Assembly (NCBI RefSeq): GCF_000686805.1
Contig: NZ_JMLP01000032.1
Coordinates: 1 to 26,914 of the forward strand
Reading direction: 5' to 3'
Length of the DNA: 26,914 nucleotides
Source: Bacillus sp. UNC41MFS5
GTDB lineage: Bacteria > Bacillota > Bacilli > Bacillales_B > DSM-18226
Part shown: positions 23,931-26,914 of the stretch, one piece after another
Numbering within the stretch: the first letter of the stretch is position 1
Layout: every line of letters begins with the position of its first letter
Made by a program: the position numbers and the translations under genes
Notes under the pieces: model-generated
What the model was told of the DNA's origin: nothing
Seen by the model: only the letters and a program-made list of their open reading frames with translations
Databases searched by the model: none

Positions 23931-24731
23931 ATGCGAATATTAAAGAATGTATCTTTATTTTTTCTAGCCTCTATATTATTAATGCTAACAATTATGTTAT
24001 TGAACGATAAGTTTCATTTAGGTATTTCTGATAACGATATAGACATTTTTCTTGGACCTACAATTTTGTTAATTTACTTCTGGATTGCTTCTCCGGAGCT
24101 AAGGAAGCACTTCTTTGCACAATTCATTAGAATTAAAGCTTTTGATAGAGTGGTGTTGTTACCCGTTCTTTTAGCAATATTGGCGCTTTTTTTGTTGTAT
24201 TCCTATTTCTACTTTCCAGCATTATTTGATAAAGAGCCATTATCGGTTGGAAAAGCTCAATATTTAGGTCATCAAGAACTTACTACTACTGGAGAGATTT
24301 TATTGTTAGGGATCATAGGACCTTTTAGTGAAGAATTTCTATTCCGCTTCTTTCTTATTGTTTACTTGCCGTATCTAGCCCTCTATCATACGTTCATTAA
24401 AAAGTCTCTCATAACAAAGAAAAATGTGAATAAAAGTATTTCTAAATCTTTTATATTCTTAGAAAATGTAGCGAATAAGGTTTACTACCGAGTATTTGAA
24501 ATGAAAGATAAAAAACTAATAAGTGGCTGGGTGATACTGGTTTCATTTTTCTTCGCTTTCGTTCATGGACCTGACCTTTATTCATTTCCTCTTTATTTCT
24601 TACCTGGGATACTATTTAGCTTTGTCTATTTGAAATACGGGTTTTTAGCAAGTTGGATATGTCATGGAACTGCAAATTCACTTTCAGGGATAGTAAATTC
24701 TATATTTATCTCATTTCTTAATGGGAGATGA
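23931..24731 (+). CDS. CPBP-family intramembrane metalloprotease
   Basis: A 266-residue membrane protein with about eight helices and the three CPBP (Abi) motifs: PFSEEFLFRFF (Glu134, Glu135, Arg139), FAFVHGPDLYSFPLYFLPG (His212) and SWICHGTANS (His245, Asn249). These are the residues of the Rce1-like zinc-independent glutamate protease site. Bacterial members are linked to bacteriocin self-immunity, membrane protein maturation or regulated proteolysis. An insertion of about 45 charged residues between motifs 1 and 2 is longer than usual. AGGGTGTGA precedes the ATG. Followed by small unknown proteins that may be functional partners. Confidence 0.88.
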   Translation: MRILKNVSLFFLASILLMLTIMLLNDKFHLGISDNDIDIFLGPTILLIYFWIASPELRKHFFAQFIRIKAFDRVVLLPVLLAILALFLLYSYFYFPALFDKEPLSVGKAQYLGHQELTTTGEILLLGIIGPFSEEFLFRFFLIVYLPYLALYHTFIKKSLITKKNVNKSISKSFIFLENVANKVYYRVFEMKDKKLISGWVILVSFFFAFVHGPDLYSFPLYFLPGILFSFVYLKYGFLASWICHGTANSLSGIVNSIFISFLNGR

Positions 24732-24806
24732 AAAGAGGTTAGTTTAAGTAGAAAAGTGACAAACTAACCGGTATATATTCCAAAAGGAGTAAGAAAACGT
24801 ACGAAT

Positions 24807-25040
24807 TTGAAATTAGTGGCTATTGGGATTATATTGGTTGTTGGCGGAAGTATCATTTTAGGGTGGTTTATTAAAGAAGCTTATAAAAATTATAAAAATG
24901 AAAGTACAAAAACTAAAATTTTCTATTTCTTATGGATGATTTTAGGTGTCGTATTAGATTTTAGTAATGGTTTAATAATTATTGTTGGTCTTATTTTATT
25001 AGGAGTTCTTTTAATAATCTATTCCCCACTCTTCAACTAA
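24807..25040 (+). CDS. Small two-helix membrane protein, unusual start
   Basis: A 77-residue hydrophobic protein: helix 1 KLVAIGIILVVGGSIILGWF, a basic polar loop (KNYKNESTKTK), then a long second hydrophobic region ending LLIIYSPLFN. The family is not recognised. The best ribosome binding site, AAAAGGAG at 24782-24789, is 17 bp from the only near start (TTG 24807), which is too far; an ACG at 24801 is closer at 11 bp and could be a mutated ATG. So the gene may be poorly translated or newly damaged. It lies 75 bp after the CPBP gene and is probably in its operon. Confidence 0.55.
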   Translation: MKLVAIGIILVVGGSIILGWFIKEAYKNYKNESTKTKIFYFLWMILGVVLDFSNGLIIIVGLILLGVLLIIYSPLFN

Positions 25041-25080
25041 GGGGGCTTAGTCTGTTGTGTTTATTAAGGGAGGAATCGAA

Positions 25081-25344
25081 ATGGGAGAAGAACAAATCAA
25101 TCCTTATGAAAACTACGATTTAATAAACAATTGGAAACTCATAATGCAATTCAATTTTTCTTTATTTACAAACAAAGATGAATTTGTAATCATTGATAAT
25201 AATGATGAATATATTGCTCGTTTTAGCATCACCAATGTGGGGATAATTGATTTTAAAAAGACTAATTATGACTTAAATCCGAAGATTGATTTTAATAATA
25301 AAACGATTAAGATTCCTATTATTACAGAGTATGGTGAGTATTAA
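25081..25344 (+). CDS. Hypothetical protein, 87 residues
   Basis: A soluble, acidic, Asn/Asp- and Ile-rich protein (MGEEQINPYENYDLINNWKL start, then NKDEFVIIDNNDEYIARF). The pattern of alternating hydrophobic residues suggests mainly beta strands. The ATG at 25081 follows AGGGAGGAATCG at 7 bp and is preferred to an in-frame GTG at 25057. No family is recognised. It lies 40 bp after the two-helix protein, probably in one transcript. Tandem TAA stops end it, and the same frame then stays open for 31 codons. Confidence 0.6.
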   Translation: MGEEQINPYENYDLINNWKLIMQFNFSLFTNKDEFVIIDNNDEYIARFSITNVGIIDFKKTNYDLNPKIDFNNKTIKIPIITEYGEY

Positions 25345-25347
25345 TAA

Positions 25348-25443
25348 CTTTCGTATCTTAATGGGGTTGTCGCAGCAACATCATTTTCTGTTATTGAACT
25401 AACTGGCAGTTTTGTTGAAGAAGGAATTAGAATTTTATGGTAA
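25348..25443 (+). pseudogene. Possible coding remnant after the 87-residue gene
   Basis: In frame after two TAA codons there are 31 sense codons reading LSYLNGVVAATSFSVIELTG and on to an EEGIRILW end. This is protein-like in composition, with no start codon or ribosome binding site. It could be the tail of a decayed or formerly longer gene. The open length is short enough to be chance. Confidence 0.25.
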
Positions 25444-25506
25444 ATTATTATCATTAATTTTCTTAGTTACAGTGGATGTTTAGATTGAAAAATAAGGAGG
25501 GATAAG

Positions 25507-25803
25507 ATGACTAAGAAGAAAAACAGCATATGGTTTTTAAGTGGTTTTGGGATAGCACTTATTTTACTTTTATATTTTGGGTTGAATGGTTTGGCTGTAA
25601 CTACATTGGGCGATACTTTCCCAAATCCAAGGTTTATTACTGTTTTAGCTTTATTTATTATAGTTGCTTGGTCCATTGGATTGGGAACTCGTCGATACTT
25701 TAATTGTCTCACTAATGATACACGTAATAAAATGAGAAATTCCCTTTTAGGTATTACAGTATTAAGTTGGATAATTACAATAATTCTTTTTTCAGTTACT
25801 TGA
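25507..25803 (+). CDS. Small three-helix membrane protein
   Basis: A 98-residue protein with a basic N-terminus (MTKKKN) and three hydrophobic segments: IWFLSGFGIALILLLYFGLN, ITVLALFIIVAWSIGLG and LLGITVLSWIITIILFSV. A short loop lies before helix 2 (GDTFPNPR) and a charged loop (RRYFNCLTNDTRNKMRN) before helix 3. AAGGAGGG lies 6 bp before the ATG, an excellent site. The family was not recognised and no function is proposed. Same strand as the CPBP gene and its neighbours, 163 bp after the preceding gene. Confidence 0.7.
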   Translation: MTKKKNSIWFLSGFGIALILLLYFGLNGLAVTTLGDTFPNPRFITVLALFIIVAWSIGLGTRRYFNCLTNDTRNKMRNSLLGITVLSWIITIILFSVT

Positions 25804-25934
25804 ATATCTTGGAAGTTTATTATCCTATTAATCTTTACTAAATAGCATGGAAATCTTAGAAACTTACTTAGAATATCGGTATTAGAAGATGGATATATTT
25901 TTCAGCAAGTTGTTCCCACGGAAGCTGTGTGATG

Positions 25935-26399
25935 TTATAAGTTTTGTTCGTTGCGTATTTTATTGAGTAATACCTGGCAGCCAGCTGAAACAAGACGATA
26001 GGTTTCATCAAAATCACCTGTATAAAATGGATCGGGGACATCTTTCCTATATTTGGTCAGGTCAAGAAGCCTAATGATCTTTGGATGTTTAGGCTTCCCG
26101 GTTATCCTGTAAATATTTTTTATGTTGCTTTCGTCCATACCGATAATATAGTCGAATTTCCAAAAGTCTTCTTTCTTTAGTCGGCGTCCAACAAGCCCAT
26201 TAGAAGAGATATTGTATTTCTTCAGAATATCAAGAGTTCCTTCGTGCGGTGGGAAGCCGATTTGCCATGAACTGGTTGCAGCGGAATCAACTGCGATTTT
26301 GTTTGTCAAATTTTCTTTTTTGACTAAGTTGCGAAACAAAGCTTCAGCCATCGGTGAACGGCAAATATTCCCCAGGCATACAAATAAAACGTTGATCAT
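25935..26399 (-). CDS. yfkJ: Low-molecular-weight protein-tyrosine phosphatase, YfkJ-like
   Basis: A 154-residue enzyme with the LMW-PTP P-loop CLGNICRS at residues 8-15 (nucleophile Cys8, phosphate-binding Arg14) and the general acid Asp123 in VPDPFY. The remaining pattern, DSAATSSWQIGFPPHEGT and FDYIIGMDESN, follows the Bacillus YfkJ proteins closely. It dephosphorylates protein tyrosines in the cytosol; YfkJ has been linked to stress response and sporulation. It is less like the arginine phosphatase YwlE or ArsC. AAAGGGG lies 9 bp before the ATG. Convergent with the small membrane-protein cluster; no clear terminator between them was seen. Confidence 0.9.
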   Translation of the reverse strand: MINVLFVCLGNICRSPMAEALFRNLVKKENLTNKIAVDSAATSSWQIGFPPHEGTLDILKKYNISSNGLVGRRLKKEDFWKFDYIIGMDESNIKNIYRITGKPKHPKIIRLLDLTKYRKDVPDPFYTGDFDETYRLVSAGCQVLLNKIRNEQNL

Positions 26400-26542
26400 G
26401 AAGTTAACCCCTTTAATTGTTTTTTTTTCATTTTATTAGTCTTTTTTAAATGAATTATGTATTTACAAAATTTTAGATTGGACAGGTGTGTTGTTTTGCA
26501 CATCTACAGGCGTTATTAGGGTCTTTTAATACCAAGTTGCTC
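26400..26542. other. Short AT-rich gap with nothing recognisable
   Basis: Between the phosphatase start and the gene remnant there is no gene. It probably holds the phosphatase promoter on the minus strand. One weak foldback (GGTGTG/CACATC near 26484-26503) is visible. Confidence 0.5.
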
Positions 26543-26715
26543 CTACGATGATAAGAAATATAAACATACAATGATTAGAGCAAAACCAGCTCCGTAAGTA
26601 CCATCTGCCATGTACAGTGCCTTCTTTTCATTCGTAATCACAAAGTATGTACCAAACAGAAAAATGGAACGGCGCTAGTGCTATTTTTAGAGACTGTTTC
26701 CCTGCATCTGAATTG
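26543..26715 (-). pseudogene. Frameshifted membrane-protein remnant
   Basis: On the minus strand one frame ends in LFGTYFVITNEKKALYMADG, TYGAGFALIIVCLYFLSS and a stop at 26543-26545. That frame has a stop just upstream at 26675-26677, but another frame continues the protein upstream (NSDAGKQSLKIALAPFHF). Removing one T in the T5 run near 26662 would join the two. The result looks like the C-terminal two helices of a small membrane protein. No start codon with a ribosome binding site is seen and the upstream side runs into a repeat and an intron, so the gene is broken. Family not recognised. Confidence 0.45.
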
Positions 26716-26725
26716 CGAAGAACTT

Positions 26726-26785
26726 CACTTAAGCTAAAGGGGAATTTCCTTAAAATCTGGCTGCTAATTATGGCGGCTTTACTTA
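26726..26785 (+). repeat. Dispersed repeat copy E with terminator hairpin
   Basis: CACTTAAGCTAAAGGGG, TTCCTTAAAA, then a 7 bp stem GCTGCTA/TGGCGGC (two G-U pairs) and TTTACTTA. Its 3' half matches copy D strongly. It directly precedes the group II intron 5' end. Confidence 0.5.
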
Positions 26786-26914
26786 GTGTGCCAGGCATGG
26801 CAACTATCTAGGTGGTGAAAGTCCACTGTGGGGGTACACATCGACCAACCACTAAGGAAGCGCAAGGTACTTACCGTGAGGTAAGGGCTGGAGGAAGCGT
26901 GGAATAAAATCTTG
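26786..26914 (+). mobile_element. Group II intron, 5' end (cut by window edge)
   Basis: The sequence starts GTGTGCC, which fits the GUGYG 5' consensus of group II introns. It continues with the domain I pattern of bacterial introns, GGTGGTGAAAGTCCACTGTG, ACCAACCACTAAGGAAGC, GTGAGGTAAG and CTGGAGGAAGC. It lies 8 bp after a terminator stem, as expected for class C introns, which insert just downstream of intrinsic terminators. The reverse-transcriptase gene and 3' end would lie beyond the window. Not confirmed by folding. Confidence 0.6.

Overview
The window looks like a chromosomal segment of a low-GC Gram-positive bacterium of the Bacillaceae (Bacillus, Neobacillus or Peribacillus type). The reasons are AT-rich DNA, strong AGGAGG-type ribosome binding sites, GTG and TTG starts, intrinsic terminators, and families common in that group: DUF3892, CBO0543, HupE/UreJ_2, a YfkJ-like phosphatase, and EamA, MATE and MFS exporters. 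The species cannot be fixed from sequence alone. No rRNA, tRNA, CRISPR array or phage module was seen.

Layout. 1-2030: two head-to-head IS110-family elements. The left one is cut by the window edge. The right one has an in-frame amber codon that separates its RuvC-like DEDD domain from its catalytic-serine domain. The non-coding DNA around them is rich in hairpins and may hold bridge-RNA-like elements. 2334-5375: LysR regulator, DJ-1/PfpI protein and MFS exporter, with a palindrome over the likely transcription start of the last two. 5563-6592: GNAT acetyltransferase, a repeat-rich gap and a DUF3892 gene. 6835-9539: a secreted PHP-domain phosphoesterase behind a PhoP-box-like promoter, then a HupE/UreJ-like membrane protein. 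9690-11408: EamA transporter behind a possible attenuator leader, diverging from a GNAT gene. 11646-11813: a 55-residue small gene. 11929-14007: an XRE regulator with a superoxide-reductase-like tail, then a MATE exporter. 14178-15147: two overlapping CBO0543 membrane proteins. 15360-17660: ROK regulator plus MFS sugar-type permease, behind two palindromic operators. 17782-18627: YciI-like protein and an exported cupredoxin. 18786-21742: YqhC-like AraC regulator divergent from two aldo/keto reductases. 21816-23782: EamA exporter divergent from a cupin-AraC regulator. 23931-25803: CPBP-type membrane protease followed by small unknown proteins. 25935-26399: low-molecular-weight tyrosine phosphatase. 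26543-26914: a frameshifted gene remnant and the 5' end of a group II intron running off the window.

How it fits together. This is an accessory, stress-facing region made of many short regulator-plus-exporter or regulator-plus-enzyme units. Reactive-carbonyl handling is a plausible theme (DJ-1 protein, two aldo/keto reductases under a YqhC-like regulator), alongside export (two MFS, one MATE, two EamA) and acetylation. The best leads for something undescribed are the structured leader before the first EamA gene, the IS110 non-coding hairpins, a dispersed terminator-associated repeat (about five copies), and a DUF-like regulator fused to a superoxide-reductase-like domain that lacks its cysteine ligand. 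No single cluster is an obvious new defence or biosynthetic system.
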